This document shows, piece by piece, positions 1 through 40,840 of a DNA stretch of 51,000 nt (within the stretch, counting starts at the first letter, position 1; each line of letters begins with the position of its first letter). Below the pieces are notes generated by a model. The model ran no database searches and had not been told where the DNA came from. It saw only the letters and a list, made by a program, of their open reading frames with translations. The stretch covers positions 19,024,651 through 19,075,650 of the forward strand of contig NC_135563.1 in NCBI RefSeq assembly GCF_964340395.1, written 5' to 3'. The DNA is from Glandiceps talaboti (taxonomy: Eukaryota; Hemichordata; Enteropneusta; Spengelidae). Both the position numbers and the translations under genes were made by a program.

Positions 1-375
1 AGTAAAATGACATTAGGTCACTTAGCTATAGCATTACAAAAATGGTTATATCTATAAGTAAGTAATCACCATAAAATAGTAATTCATTTTTTGCTCCTTT
101 CTTTTTTCTACAACATAAGGCCTAAGAAAAAAAAATGTATGGTTACCCGACCCCCACTTCGTTTTTCATGCCAACCCTAATTTTTTTTTTTACGTACTCA
201 AGAAAAACATAATAAAATCGCGAAAACTGTGAAATCTCGGAAGAAATAGTGAATGTGGAAACTGACATCAACAATATTTTATAAAACTGTTCTTTCAATC
301 TTTAATGGCTGTACATCTGATGAGAAGAAACCAACAATGTAAAACACAACTATCTGAACTCGACACTCACTTATG

Positions 376-376
376 A

Positions 377-408
<32 letters not shown>

Positions 409-412
409 ATAT
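376..412. repeat. (AT)n/(GTAT)n microsatellite
   Basis: Alternating AT followed by three GTAT units and more AT. Confidence 0.9.
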
Positions 413-826
413 TAAAGTAAAAAATCTACCTACCCCACCTATTCTAAATTTGAGAATAATCGGAACCACACAATTTTTTTTTGTTAGGCTTAAGACTCCA
501 GCATACGTTTTTTTAAAAATCTTATACATGGAAGGCCATGTAGAATATCTCAAAATTCACGGCGTAGAGTAATTGTTATATATCCTGGGAGAATTCGTAC
601 ATTCCCAAACTCGAGCATGGGCCCTTGGACGCAGCCACCTTGAAATCTATTAAAGTTTACGATCTATTAAAGTTTACGAACCCTTTTTTTAATTTTTTTT
701 TTATTTTGGCATAGATTAGATCAGATTATGGCCACGTGAGGGCGTGCTACATATACGGAAACCCTTCACGAGCACTTGTCTCTGTGTCATCACATGACCT
801 GAAATTATTGAAAAGTTTTGAGACCG

Positions 827-827
<1 letters not shown>

Positions 828-860
<33 letters not shown>

Positions 861-892
861 GCGAATTGTTTTCCTAAATAATCCCCCCCCCC
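828..892. repeat. 31-base poly-G run facing a 10-base poly-C run
   Basis: G runs 828-858, C runs 883-892, then CTGCCCCCTGC. The two could pair as a hairpin or form a quadruplex. Length is prone to sequencing error. Confidence 0.9.
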
Positions 893-959
893 TGCCCCCT
901 GCAGATTCCGACCGCAGCCTATAAATATGAGCCATGTCATGATAACAACCGGTTGAGGT

Positions 960-1160
960 CACAGGCACTTGAACCGATATCTATGAAAATATGAATAATA
1001 TATATATTATATACACTGTGGTAGTAGTATAGTAGTTGATAGGATAGTTATACTGAAGATATATGCTCTTCTATTACATTCAAAGTTAGACAATGACACA
1101 GTAGGTGTACGTTATTCTATTTTATTCATATTTTCATAGATATGGGTTCAAATGCCTGTG
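960..1160. repeat. Inverted repeat with 39-bp arms
   Basis: Arms 960-998 and 1122-1160 share CACAGGCA, TTGAACC and ATCTATGAAAATATGAATAA as reverse complements, separated by an AT-rich 123-base spacer. May be a small foldback element. Confidence 0.8.
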
Positions 1161-1879
1161 GTTGAGGTCAAGTAGACACAGTTCAGTGTGTCATACATTT
1201 GTAATTATTAATAATGGACTCACTTTGTCCGAGGTCTAGGGTGTAGTACAGAATAAATATAACTATGGCTTTCGTAGAAATTTGACAGAGCTATTTTTAC
1301 ATCCAATAGAGTTAATATCGAAAGATAAAACACACTGATAACCCCCATCACTGGATGGTATTTTTTAGAAAACTGCTTCAACATTTACACCAGTACCACT
1401 TAAAATTGCACAACATCCTGCCATTGGACTGAAATCATTATGGGTGCCTCCTTGACTGTACCAGGTTAGTACACTGTGTTTTATGTATCACAGATTTATG
1501 ACTGTCACTGGCAAACTAATACATTGTGCATAGTTCATGATATCAGGGTTATTTTAGCAATAAACCTCCCCTGGGGATGGTATATCAGTTGTGCCATCAA
1601 TATACTGGCATAGTATAATTCTTTACCAGCTCTTACATGTAAAATAACTGCGTTGTTCGTTCATGCTGATAGACCTGCCATTACATCCCTTACATATTGT
1701 ATAAGTTTGGATGCCCAACAAAACGAAAGTAGCTTGTAGACTGGATAAAACGAAAGAGATCTGATACATATACCACATAATGGCACAACAATCGGATTAA
1801 AGTGGCCATGTGGATGAGGATTGGGTATTTATTATTGGGTATATATTCTTACAATTTGTGATATCCATATTAACACTTA
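1161..1879. other. No gene seen
   Basis: AT-rich, no ORF with codon-like character. The missing first exon of the OAS-like gene could lie here or outside the window. Confidence 0.5.
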
Positions 1880-2250
1880 AACCAAATTATATTGAATTTG
1901 AAGTGTGCCTTTGTAAAAATATAATTACTGTAAATTATTAACTGCAAGTGACTCATTAGAACTAAAAGCAACATCAACAATCTTTTTCAGAATATTTGTG
2001 ATTAATAATATGTACCAAATTATATTGAATTTGAAGTGTGACTTTTTAAGATAAAGCCTGATTACTGAAAATCATTAATTATGCAAATGACCCATTACAA
2101 CTAAAAGCTACATTATAGGACACATGTATTTTGTTATCATTACTGTATGTACCAAATTATATTGAATTTGAATCTTGCATTGTATAAAGATATAGCCTAA
2201 TAGCCTAATGTTACTGAAAGTCATTACTTATGCAAATGACTCATTAATAT
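1880..2250. repeat. Tandem repeat of about 136 bp, 3 copies, upstream of the OAS-like gene
   Basis: ACCAAATTATATTGAATTTG recurs near 1881, 2016 and 2152. Copies diverge; copies 2 and 3 contain TATGCAAAT, an octamer-like site, and ATGAC(T/C)CATT. Confidence 0.85.
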
Positions 2251-2513
2251 TCATTGGATGTTTACCAGAACCTAATCAGTTCTTGACAATACCATATGGA
2301 AGAATTGTAGCAAGTTTCACTGTTGATAGAGAAGTGTTTGAGATATTGTGTCCACAACAGATGTACACACATGCACAGAGAGACAGACAGACACAGAAAA
2401 AAGCATAACATAACCTTTACGGAAGGGAAAAACTAAGGTATGAGATGTTATAGCATGAAATATACACTCATACTTTAATCATTATTGATAAAAATTCCTT
2501 TTTTCATGTATAG

Positions 2514-2668
2514 ATCTTCTAGAACAAGACCCATCTACCTTGGAATCTTTTGATGTGGAACATATTCAACCCACTGATGATTACAATCGTACAGCAAAGG
2601 AATTGGTGGATAAACTTGTTAGATTTCTACACCAGGAGACACATTATTCAGTTAATCGTGTTGTAAAG
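2514..2668 (+). CDS. OAS-like: OAS-like exon A (N-terminal helix region)
   Basis: Acceptor AG at 2512-2513 after a T-rich tract; donor AAG|GTGTGT at 2669. It reads through 51 codons ending VNRVVK, matching the VVK that precedes the nucleotide-binding loop in vertebrate OAS. It starts in phase 1. No in-frame ATG lies in it or directly upstream before a stop. Confidence 0.85.
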
Positions 2669-4741
2669 GTGTGTTAAATTTTTTTTTAAAAAGTGCTGTG
2701 CTCCAAGTATGTTTCATATTTAATTTTTCTTTGTACAGAAAACAACAACAAAAAGCAAACAAAAAACGATAATACTATTAAAAAAACTATATAATATGAA
2801 CTTATAGAATATCATAAGTGTTGGTTTTGGTCATTGCATATATCAGTTCCATGTACAAAGACTGACAAATGCCACCATCAAAAGAGCAAATGCCAATCTT
2901 AGCTTGCAACTGTTGTTTAGTCAATTCAGTGTGTATATCCTTGCATGAATATCATATCATATCCAGTAGACGTGTTCTTAGTCTCACATATATTTTTTTC
3001 CATTCGGGTTCGTTTGGTAAGGGCACTCAGGTCAGAGGTCACGCAGATCTGGATTCCGTATTAGTACTGAATGACTTCAGTGATGTAGATGATAGAATAG
3101 CCAGAGGTCCAGAAGTAATGAAGACTCTTGCTACACAGTTAAAAGCTAAGGACTGGGTTATGAACGTTAGCTGGGACTATTACTACTACACGATGACATT
3201 TGCAATGCAGAGGGAAGGTGTGAATTTGGAAGATTTGGGAGGTTTATTTGGGCAAGACTATAGTCATCATTCTGCGACGTTTGAGATGTACAAAGATGGT
3301 GTATCCATGGCAGTTGATCTTCTACCAACTTTCGAAGTACTTGGTCAGAACCCATCAAATGGTTAGTCTGTTTAGATCCATCCATCCATCCATCCATGGC
3401 AGTCCGCTATCCATCCACCCACCCACCCACCCACCCACCCACAGGGAGCCAGGATTAATAGGTTATGTCTACACAAGCAAACAAACAAACAAACAAACAA
3501 ACAGACAGATGTCAACAGACAACAGTGAAACATTTATAAACATATTTAATCCAGGCCCCTGTGGTTCGATTTTTTTAATAATGAAGTACAAATGTCCTAC
3601 AAATAATTGCTCTTGAAAACTGTATGTACCCGTAATAAAATCTGAAACTTATATTACTAATCCTCATATTGCAGACAAGATTGAAGAAACATATCAGACA
3701 ATGTTTGGTTTATCCAGAAGACAGGTTAATTATTATTCTGTCCCACTTTGCCAACTACAACTGGAATTTGTTAGGAAGCAGCCAACGAGAGCCAAGACTT
3801 TGATTCGACTGGTGAAGTACTGGAGAAAAACAGAAGTAGAGAAGAAGAAGAAAAAAGCCACCTTAAGATATCCTAATTCCTACTCAATGGAACTGATCAC
3901 CATCCATGTTTGGGAGGAAGCAGTAAAACCACGACGTATTAATTTGGCTGGTGCATTTAAAGCTGTGTTGAGACAACTGGTGAATTACAAACATCTTGAT
4001 GTGGAATGGTATGACTATTACAGTCCAGAAATTGCAGATCAGGCTAGATGGGAAACAGAAAGGTAAATAAATATATTCAGAAAATTCTGTTCTCAGTTTT
4101 TGTATTCCAATATGGAAATGCAACAAATTAAAATCTGTATTTCTGAGGCAATTTCCTGAATTTTGCATTTTGCATTGTGTTCCTTCCATTGCTTCAAAGG
4201 TATGCAAATTTTGTAATGTGATGATTGACATCTTTCATGGTGAAGAAATAAAATTGATATTCAATAGATATAGATGAATAGTTACAATGAATAGGTTTGA
4301 AAAGACTATTCACATTTACTGACACTTATGCATGATGTATGAACTTGAGATAAATACAAAATTTAAACATGACCTTTTTAAGGGTTATGGCCTCATTCAA
4401 CCGTGGAGGTGACTGTCAGTTGTCAAACTTTTGGAAGACTCTGATATTTCGTTGCACTGTTGATTGATGAATTTCACTTTTGTTGGAAACTTTTGAACAT
4501 ATTTCAAATTTAGATTTTGAAAAAATGAAGACAACAGTAAAGGTACATGAAAAAACTGTAAAGGTGTAAAAAAAATAATATTTTTTTCTATTACAGACCT
4601 ATCTTGCTTGACCCTGCCAACCCTACAAATAACATAATGGCAACCTTTAAACCTGAAGCCTGGGATGATCTTGCTACAATTGCTGCAGAATCAATGAGAA
4701 GGCCATTATTGAGGAATGTTGTCATTCCAGGTTTCTGGTAA
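2514..4741 (+). CDS. OAS-like: 2'-5'-oligoadenylate synthetase-like gene (exons 2514-2668, 3007-3361, 3675-4062, 4597-4741)
   Basis: OAS enzymes bind double-stranded RNA in the cytosol and polymerise ATP into 2'-5' oligoadenylate. Joined exons give about 347 residues, close to the single-unit OAS length. Visible family marks, numbered from the first codon of exon 2514-2668: nucleotide-binding loop GSFGKGT (52-58), the D-x-D pair at D65 and D67, third catalytic aspartate D155 in AVDLLPTFE, then LIRLVKYW, SYSMELITIHVWE and LLDPANPTNN. The three catalytic acidic residues are therefore present. The first visible exon begins in phase 1, so a short upstream exon with the start codon is missing; I could not find it. 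Introns 2 and 3 are GT-AG. Intron 1 has a good donor but CG instead of AG before the loop. The gene ends at TAA 4739-4741. It could be a young pseudogene if intron 1 cannot be spliced, but no frameshift or stop interrupts the exons. Family assignment is strong; activity is inferred. Confidence 0.92.
3007..3361 (+). CDS. OAS-like: OAS-like exon B (catalytic core)
   Basis: Starts at the codon for the first G of GSFGKGT if the exon joins VVK directly. The two preceding bases are CG, not AG. It carries the D-x-D pair (codons 3046-3048 and 3052-3054) and the third aspartate (3316-3318). Donor AATG|GTTAGT at 3362. If the donor shifts by two bases and the AG ending just before 3.0 kb is used, the exon would instead begin 25 bases earlier and add eight residues. 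Confidence 0.8.
3376..3508. repeat. (CATC)n, (CACC)n and (CAAA)n microsatellites in OAS-like intron 2
   Basis: CATC units from 3376, CACC units about 3413-3442 and CAAA units about 3476-3501, starting some 15 bases after the donor. Confidence 0.9.
3675..4062 (+). CDS. OAS-like: OAS-like exon C (C-terminal lobe)
   Basis: Acceptor GCAG at 3671-3674, donor AAAG|GTAAAT at 4063. It encodes the OAS C-terminal domain including LIRLVKYW, a lysine-rich insertion (KKKKK), SYSMELITIHVWE and a segment matching the helix before the last exon. Confidence 0.92.
4597..4741 (+). CDS. OAS-like: OAS-like terminal exon
   Basis: Acceptor TTACAG at 4591-4596. It restores RPILLDPANPTNN, the family's conserved tail motif (RPVILDPADPTxN in vertebrates), and ends GFW-stop at 4739-4741. 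No AATAAA signal lies close downstream; the nearest is around 5507 inside a repeat tail. Confidence 0.9.
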
Positions 4742-5104
4742 ATGGCAAGATACAACATCATGAAAACAGCTTTTCTTCTTATATATGTGGATATATTCAT
4801 TCTATGGTGGCCCACAAGTGACACAACAAAACACAAATTTGCAACACAGAAAGTATAATTTTCAGCACAAAACTTACAAAATTTTCATCAAAAAACTTTA
4901 ATTTCGACAACAAAACTTTTTTTTTCATACATAAACTTTAATTTGGAACAATGCAAAATGAAACTCTTAATGTGCAAAACTCAACATAAACTTAACTGTT
5001 GATGTGCAAAACTTAATTTGAAACAATGAAAACTTAACCTGTTGACGTGCAAAACTCAATTTAAAAACAACAGATACTTAATCTGTAGATGCTCAAAATT
5101 GATG

Positions 5105-5195
5105 AACTTGAAATTAAGCAAGGTAGTGTCTTATCTCCCTTCTTTTTAATATATTTGTCAATGATCGTTCTTTTAGACTAATTCGGACATAAAAT
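5105..5195 (+). mobile_element. Degenerate LINE reverse-transcriptase fragment
   Basis: IKQGSVLSPF in one frame continues as FNIFVND in the next, matching the QGSVLSPLLFNIYINDL block of LINE reverse transcriptases with a frameshift. The AATAAAGATTATTATTATTA tail at 5506-5526 may belong to the same or another element. Confidence 0.55.
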
Positions 5196-5626
5196 GGCTT
5201 CGTTTACGGTCATTACCATGTCAGAATTCAATATTTACCTTGTTACTTTTATAATACACCTTCATATTACACATTTGTGTTTCTCTTGCAAACTCAATTA
5301 TTTTAATTAGGAATCTAGCCAATTATATTTTTTTTGCAACCCCAAAAAATGGACCAGCTAAGTCAAGCCAACCCAAATAATGACTAAAGTGCATATGACA
5401 AGTAAACGTACATATATGTGTTCTGTGATTTATTTTCTTGAATTCAAGCCCTCTAAATGTAAACCATTTTTTCTTAGTTACGTAATACTCCAAGGCTGGT
5501 TTTGAAATAAAGATTATTATTATTATAGATATACATATACCTGTGTGTGATTATTAAAGGGGAAAATAAACCAAATGTTGCTGTGGCAAGCAAAGACAGA
5601 TGGTTGCCGAAGAGCAAATACATGTT

Positions 5627-5790
5627 CAAGCAACAAATATTCTGTATTACTTGACACGATTTTTGTGTTTATATATTTAACATTAATCAGACCATGAAAA
5701 TTATTTTAAATGCGTTCGGATTTGAAAGAAGTTTTGAAAGTATAAAGAAAGTATTGGATTTTCCATATATTTTAATGATTTTTTTCATAT
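5627..5790. repeat. Dispersed direct repeat, copy 1
   Basis: Shares ACGATTTTTGTGTTTAT, ATTAATCAGAC and AAATGCGTTCG with 6217-6372 in the same order and orientation. Family not recognised. Confidence 0.8.
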
Positions 5791-6216
5791 ATTTATCCTA
5801 AATTATGTATAATCTACTCAAAAATTCATGTTCTCTATTATAAGTCTTTTAAAATATGGTTTGTCTAGGCCATTGACACGTTTTATAACTGCCAATGAAA
5901 GAAAATTGCCATTTTTCAACTATTATGCAATAAGTCGTTTTGCAAACAGTCGCAATTTCATGTTTTTTGACCTTTGTGAAGAAATTGAAGAGGTATACTA
6001 CCATCTACAGTTAACCTTATATTTATCCTCGTCTTTCATGGGCTGGCGTAACGTTCATTTCTGACAGAAAATTATGGGTATCAGTTAGCAACAGAGACAA
6101 AGAAGGAACAGATCAGGAACGGGCATTGTTCTCAGGTTAATAGGAGGATTAGAAGCTTTGTTGTTGTCTCGGGACTTGAGTATAACGTTCATTTCTGAGC
6201 CAGTAATGATAAATAT

Positions 6217-6372
6217 GCAAGGAACAAATATTCTCTGTATAATTTGAGACGATTTTTGTGTTTATTTATTCAAAATTAATCAGACTATGAAATATTTGTA
6301 AATGCGTTCGTATTTGAAAAAAAAAATCTCAAAAGTATAATGATAGTATGGGAATTTCTCTATATCTCCATG
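6217..6372. repeat. Dispersed direct repeat, copy 2
   Basis: Partner of 5627-5790, about 590 bases away. Both copies run into a TATATTT-CCAT-like end. Confidence 0.8.
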
Positions 6373-6730
6373 AATTCAAATTGATTGTGATCAGGAGTCG
6401 AGAGGGTATTGTTATCACCTTCACATGTTAAAATAACACCAGATAGCACTCTTTTAGTCCTTAAATTACTAGTTCTTGGGATGGGAAGGGGGAACCTCCT
6501 TCTTGTACCCATTCCAACACTGCTCCCATGTATTCTGATTCAAATTTTACCTCGTATTATACCTACCTCGACTCTGTTAAAATAGCTCCTGAAAGCATTG
6601 ATTTAGTCCTTGAATCCCAAAAATCTCCTGCACCCACTCCTACTTGGCTCCCTCAAACTTCAATTAAACTCTTACTACATACTTTCTATTTTTACTTTTG
6701 GACAATTTGTTGTTGAATGTCACAAATCAA

Positions 6731-6731
<1 letters not shown>

Positions 6732-6786
<55 letters not shown>
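6732..6786. repeat. (GT)n microsatellite
   Basis: About 27 perfect GT units, next to the foldback at 6954. Confidence 0.95.
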
Positions 6787-6793
<7 letters not shown>

Positions 6794-6953
6794 TGGTTGG
6801 TGGTAATACATGAAAAGCCAGTAAAATCCTATAAATGTTGTCTCGATGACAGAATTAGAAAACTTTGATAAATCAAAACATCTCTCATACATCCAGCAAG
6901 GACATCGCTTTTGTAACATATTTGACAAAGATCTCATCATTTCTGGATCACTC

Positions 6954-7303
6954 AAGTTATTTTATAATTGCCAACATCGGACCATGCACAAACAGAACCC
7001 ATTACAAACAGGGAAAGTAGACAATTGAATTGGATTAATAACACTTGACACAGCCTCATTGTTGGACTTATGTTACATTCCATCATTTGATAAGAACTGC
7101 TGTATGGCCTCTTTACATAATAGTTCACATTCACAAACAAATTAAAAGTTTCCCTGGCATTTCATGCACACATAAAGAGACCATAAAACTGTTCTTATCC
7201 AACCTGCTGTGCCAAGTGTTATTAATCCAATTCATTTGTTTGCTTTCCTAGTTTGTAACATGTTCTGTTTGTCCATGGTCTGATGTCGGCAGTTGTACAA
7301 CTT
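6954..7303. mobile_element. 350-bp foldback (long inverted repeat)
   Basis: Left arm 6954-7120 and right arm 7165-7303 are reverse complements with scattered mismatches and gaps. Matching blocks include GAATTGGATTAATAACACTTG and GATAAGAAC (first block trimmed here to the shared core). Loop about 45 bases. No coding capacity; probably a MITE or inverted duplication. Confidence 0.85.
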
Positions 7304-8152
7304 ACTACCATTCAGTCAGTCAACATTAAAACAACTTCAACAACAAAGCAGCCACAGTCAATGAATAAAGTGCTGAATTCAGAGTTTTAATGCAATTGAA
7401 TTATCTACATTGCAATGGATGAATCATTTATTGCCTTCCAGCAAAACAACTGAATACCTGTAGCTGATAACGACACACAGTGGTGTCGCAATGAAAGCAA
7501 CAAATTCAGGAGTCTACATTTGAACACATGCTGTGAAATTATTCAACATTTCAAAAGGATTCTTGTTACTTCAAGAGTCTGAACATGTATTTCTTACCTG
7601 AATAAATTAAAAGATTTATAAGAATTATACACTTTACCATGCAGGCCAAGTCTATGAAAATCTGAGGAATAAGTGCATGGTTTAATATAAAATGAAACAT
7701 TCTTGATGCACAACTCTGAAACAACACAACTGATGATGTAAACACATTGGGATGTGTAATTTTCAAATAACAAGCAAATATTTAACATTTTCAGTTTAAA
7801 TAATACAAACTGACTAGTTGTATATGATGTGATATATATGTACATGTAGTATATAAATACATGTTACCCTTTGTATTAACTAAGAAGTCGATATCTTTGT
7901 GTAAAACATGCAAATCAATAAATGGAAAGAAATACAGATACTGTCTCATGCCATACAGTTTCAAGGTAGTTTTTTTCTCTAAAAACTTACGATGAAATAT
8001 ACCCATACTGTCTCATTAAAAAGTCTAATAAAATATATGTTATGGAAACAGCTGGCAGGAATTGATAATTCTGCATATGTACTGATATATCTATTAGTAG
8101 CAGACTGCTTCAAATCTACAGATCTTTAAAAAACTTAATAGTGCTAGAATTC

Positions 8153-8491
8153 AAGTGGCACAAGCTGAGTTTAGAAGCTTTTTACTCAAGTGAAAAAACT
8201 TACAAATAACTTCAACTATTAGAATGTTAATGTCAATGCATACTTTCTATGCCATTAAAATTTGTGTTCTGGTATTGTTAGAAGTGTTGACTGCATAGTA
8301 GGGAGGTCCTGTACATTTTTTAATACATACAAATTTTGTCATTGGATCTTTTGTAAGTGATATATCTTGATACCAAGTTTAAGTTCAGTCAAGTGATGGT
8401 TAAGTATACACAAGTAGAATACTGTGAGTACCTTTTAATATGCAGATAACATTACATCCCAAAAACATTAAAACTCAGGTTGTGTCCCTTT
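8153..8491 (-). mobile_element. MITE family member, copy A
   Basis: Terminal inverted repeat AAGTGGCACAAGCTGAGTTT at the left end, diverged partner at the right (GTTGTGTCCCTTT). The interior aligns in reverse with 36105-36467 and 39306-39699. Flanked on both sides by TTCAA. Confidence 0.8.
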
Positions 8492-9904
8492 CAAAACAAA
8501 ATATGACTTTATACAAACATGAGAGTTGATGAAAATGATAATAATTAAACATATTGCATGGCATCAGTCCCATTTGCTTATATTATGCTTTCATATTGCA
8601 TATCACAGTCTTGAAATCTTCATACATCTGGAATTTATTGATAGCAAATTCTGTCAAGATTTTGTTTCTTGTACTGTGTCACTGTCAAATGTTCAATTGT
8701 CACTCATGAGAATAACTTTAAAGACCAGGCATTGACACTATACGAACAGTCAAATTTACCCACCTTTACCCAACCTTTACCCTAGGTGAGACCAACCTAA
8801 CCACTATTGTCCAAGGGTAGTACAAGACGCAGTACCACTTTTGACTGTCTACAACCCCCAGGTGAGAGATCACTGGGGGTAAATTAAATGAAAGGTGGAA
8901 CTTCGTCTCATACTCACCACATTTACACATCCTCTACCCAAGATTTACCCCGGTGGAAAGATATGGTCAAATATGACTTTTCGTTTAGTGTGAAGTACAA
9001 TGTATTACATTTATGGACCTACATGCCATCATTAGAGAATTTTCATTCAAAACGGTGGTGATTTTACTTATTGTGAGGGACTGTATTACCTATTAACACT
9101 CCTTTATATACAACCATTAATGACAACTTGTCACACAAGTTACTGTTTTGAAGAAAGATTCTTTGTTCATTGACAAACATCACATGAATCTTGTTCATGT
9201 CCGAACAAATAACACACGGCAGTTAAACTATCCTTGAATTCTTGATGAGATTCTATCAGCATCATTACATACAGATGTCACTTTTTGAAACAAAACGCAT
9301 AAAAGCAATCACGCCATTGTCATTTTTTTCTTTTCAGGAGAAATCAGAAATCTACAAGTGACGTTTAACAATGAAATATGTGAAAGTTGTAATTATTATT
9401 TTCAGCATGAAAAAAATGTGATCGATTGTAATACGAATAATAAACATTCTGTCCTATGTATAGTTGACCACTCATGCTTTCCCACAATGCAACAGTACAT
9501 TGACAACCATCTGGAATGACTGCTGTGAGCATTGCACCATGGGAGGACATGGAAGCAGCAACCACTGAATGTACTGAATATGAAAGAGCACAACAAGCAA
9601 CAGTTTTTTTCAAAACATGTTTTTTGCACAATATTATATATTTCTTCAAATATTCATATATACATGAATGATTTACAAGTATGATATTAATAATTAATAA
9701 CTATTTTGGTTATCATACACAGATTGAAACATTATTTATATGAAAACCGTAACAGTTTGCAGTGAGAACAAACTAGAATTTGTATTACTTACTGGCTAGT
9801 ATTAAAAAATGAAAGAAGACATGACTATTTGTTTTGATTGCCCTATTAAAAAGATATCAATATTCTGATCACATGACCCTGATCATCCAAGTTTGAACAG
9901 ATTC

Positions 9905-9925
9905 TGGGGGGTGGGGGTGGGGGTG
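9905..9925 (+). repeat. G-tract cluster (G6-T-G5-T-G5-T)
   Basis: Three long G tracts split by single T bases in the FANK1 3' flank. Confidence 0.8.
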
Positions 9926-10022
9926 AAATTAGAAAGTACACAGGTACAGCAATTGGTTGAAGAGAGTTGTTGTTTTGAGAGATACAAAGGGTGATAGCCA
10001 ATCAGGTAAATTATTTCATTAC

Positions 10023-10198
10023 ACCCAACCAATAAGGTGACTTTTCTAAAGCATGTGATTAATACCAGCCAATAAGATGACTTTTCTAAATCATGTGATT
10101 ACAACCAGCCAATAAGGTGACTTTTCTAAATCATGTGATTACAACCAGCCAATAAAGTGACTTTTCTAAATCATGTGATTATAATCAGCCAATAAGAT
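10023..10198. repeat. 40-bp minisatellite, about 4.4 copies
   Basis: Unit holds CAGCCAATAAGGTGACTTTT and CTAAATCATGTGATT. Four full copies and a partial fifth, with few differences. It lies in the 3' flank of FANK1. Each copy carries a forward CCAAT. Confidence 0.95.
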
Positions 10199-10660
10199 TC
10201 TCCATATACAGTTGAACTACTACAGTAAATACTAAATGGACGGGAAAGTTTCATTGCATCTAAACTTTTCACTGACCTTCAAGTTTTGTTAAATGACTAA
10301 CAGACAAAGTTAATGGTTAAATGTCATGTCAACTAAATGGACATTACCGTTTAAGATAAAATATTTGGGAACCTTTCAATGCCATTCATAAAGGCAGTGA
10401 TTCATACAAATTATTGATATTTCGTGTTTATGAACTCAACTCAAAATATTAATACCTTTTAAGGGAAAAAAAAGCAATGTTTGAACTGATAAAATGTTAC
10501 AATACTTTATTATTGAAAGTACGATACAACATGAATAGCATTGAAAGGGTGAACGACCAAAGTATAGCGCCCTCATGAGACGTGATGGAAAATCAGTTAC
10601 CAAGGTGATGTAGTTGCTGAACCCCTTAACTCTCTCATACAGAGAACAAAAATTCAATAG

Positions 10661-10666
10661 TTTATT
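10661..10666 (-). terminator. Candidate FANK1 polyadenylation signal
   Basis: TTTATT on the plus strand reads AATAAA on the FANK1 strand, about 390 bases after the stop. Another lies near 10506-10511. Motif only. Confidence 0.35.
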
Positions 10667-11052
10667 TGTTAAAGTCTTTATACATATAATAACTTCTGGA
10701 ACAATTTTTTTGGCATCTGTTCATCAAAGAAAAAAAAATCATCCATTATTCAATCTGTAAGATACGATATGTCATGTTACACATATCAGCCAGCACTCAC
10801 AAACAAAGGTTTGGCCAATGCATGTGAGCATTATATCAAGACATACCTTAGAGCGTATCAATTATTCTGCTCTGAAAAAAGTTATGAATTGCCAAAAAAT
10901 TTTCGATGCAAAATAATTTTTGTTCAACCAATTTTGGAGGTAATTCTGTTCATAAACTTTTGGTGGGAAAATACTTGGTACTGAAGATGTTAAGTACTTT
11001 ATGCAACAAGTCTCACAAGAGCACTGGGATCTGAATTCATAGTCCTGTTTTT

Positions 11053-40518
<29,466 letters not shown>

Positions 40519-40840
40519 AGCTGTGAGAAGATCTTGGTGTCAGCGGAACCAGAGTTATCAGTAACTATGCGATGCTTTACACCGTAGTGTTGGTATTTAC
40601 CGCTGTCAATGAAATGGTTTGTCGTATGCAAATATATTTCAAGATGGCCGCTGAACTCTTCCACCAATCACATTCCGAAGCATTTTTCGATAGCTAGCTT
40701 GAGGGCGATATTGCACAAAGTAGTGGATTTAAGTTCTCCGGCTCCTTCCAAATCATGTCAGTGTTTTTAAAAAAATATTATCAGTTGTTTATGTTACGGC
40801 GTCTGGACAAAACACTTTACTCAAATACAGAAAAGTAAGC
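40519..40840. promoter_or_regulatory. Probable shared FANK1/UBOX5 promoter region
   Basis: FANK1 starts leftward here and UBOX5 lies to the right. Motifs: octamer ATGCAAAT (40626-40633), a YY1-like AAGATGGCCGC (40641-40651) and CCAAT (40664-40668). A strong plus-strand donor AAAA|GTAAGC at 40835 could end a non-coding first UBOX5 exon joined to the acceptor at 44842. No transcript evidence is available. Confidence 0.4.

Larger units (their letters stand above)
7304..10022. other. Intergenic, OAS-like to FANK1 3' flank
   Basis: Apart from the MITE at 8153 and the G tracts at 9905, I see no gene. Around 8757-8960 there is a CC/TTTACCC-rich stretch with a short palindrome (ACCCCCAGG...CTGGGGGT). 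Confidence 0.5.

Noticed and set aside
2208-2437. First exon of the OAS-like gene ending at the donor AAG|GTATGA (2438)
   Set aside because: The phase needed to join 2514 puts a TAA directly before the donor.
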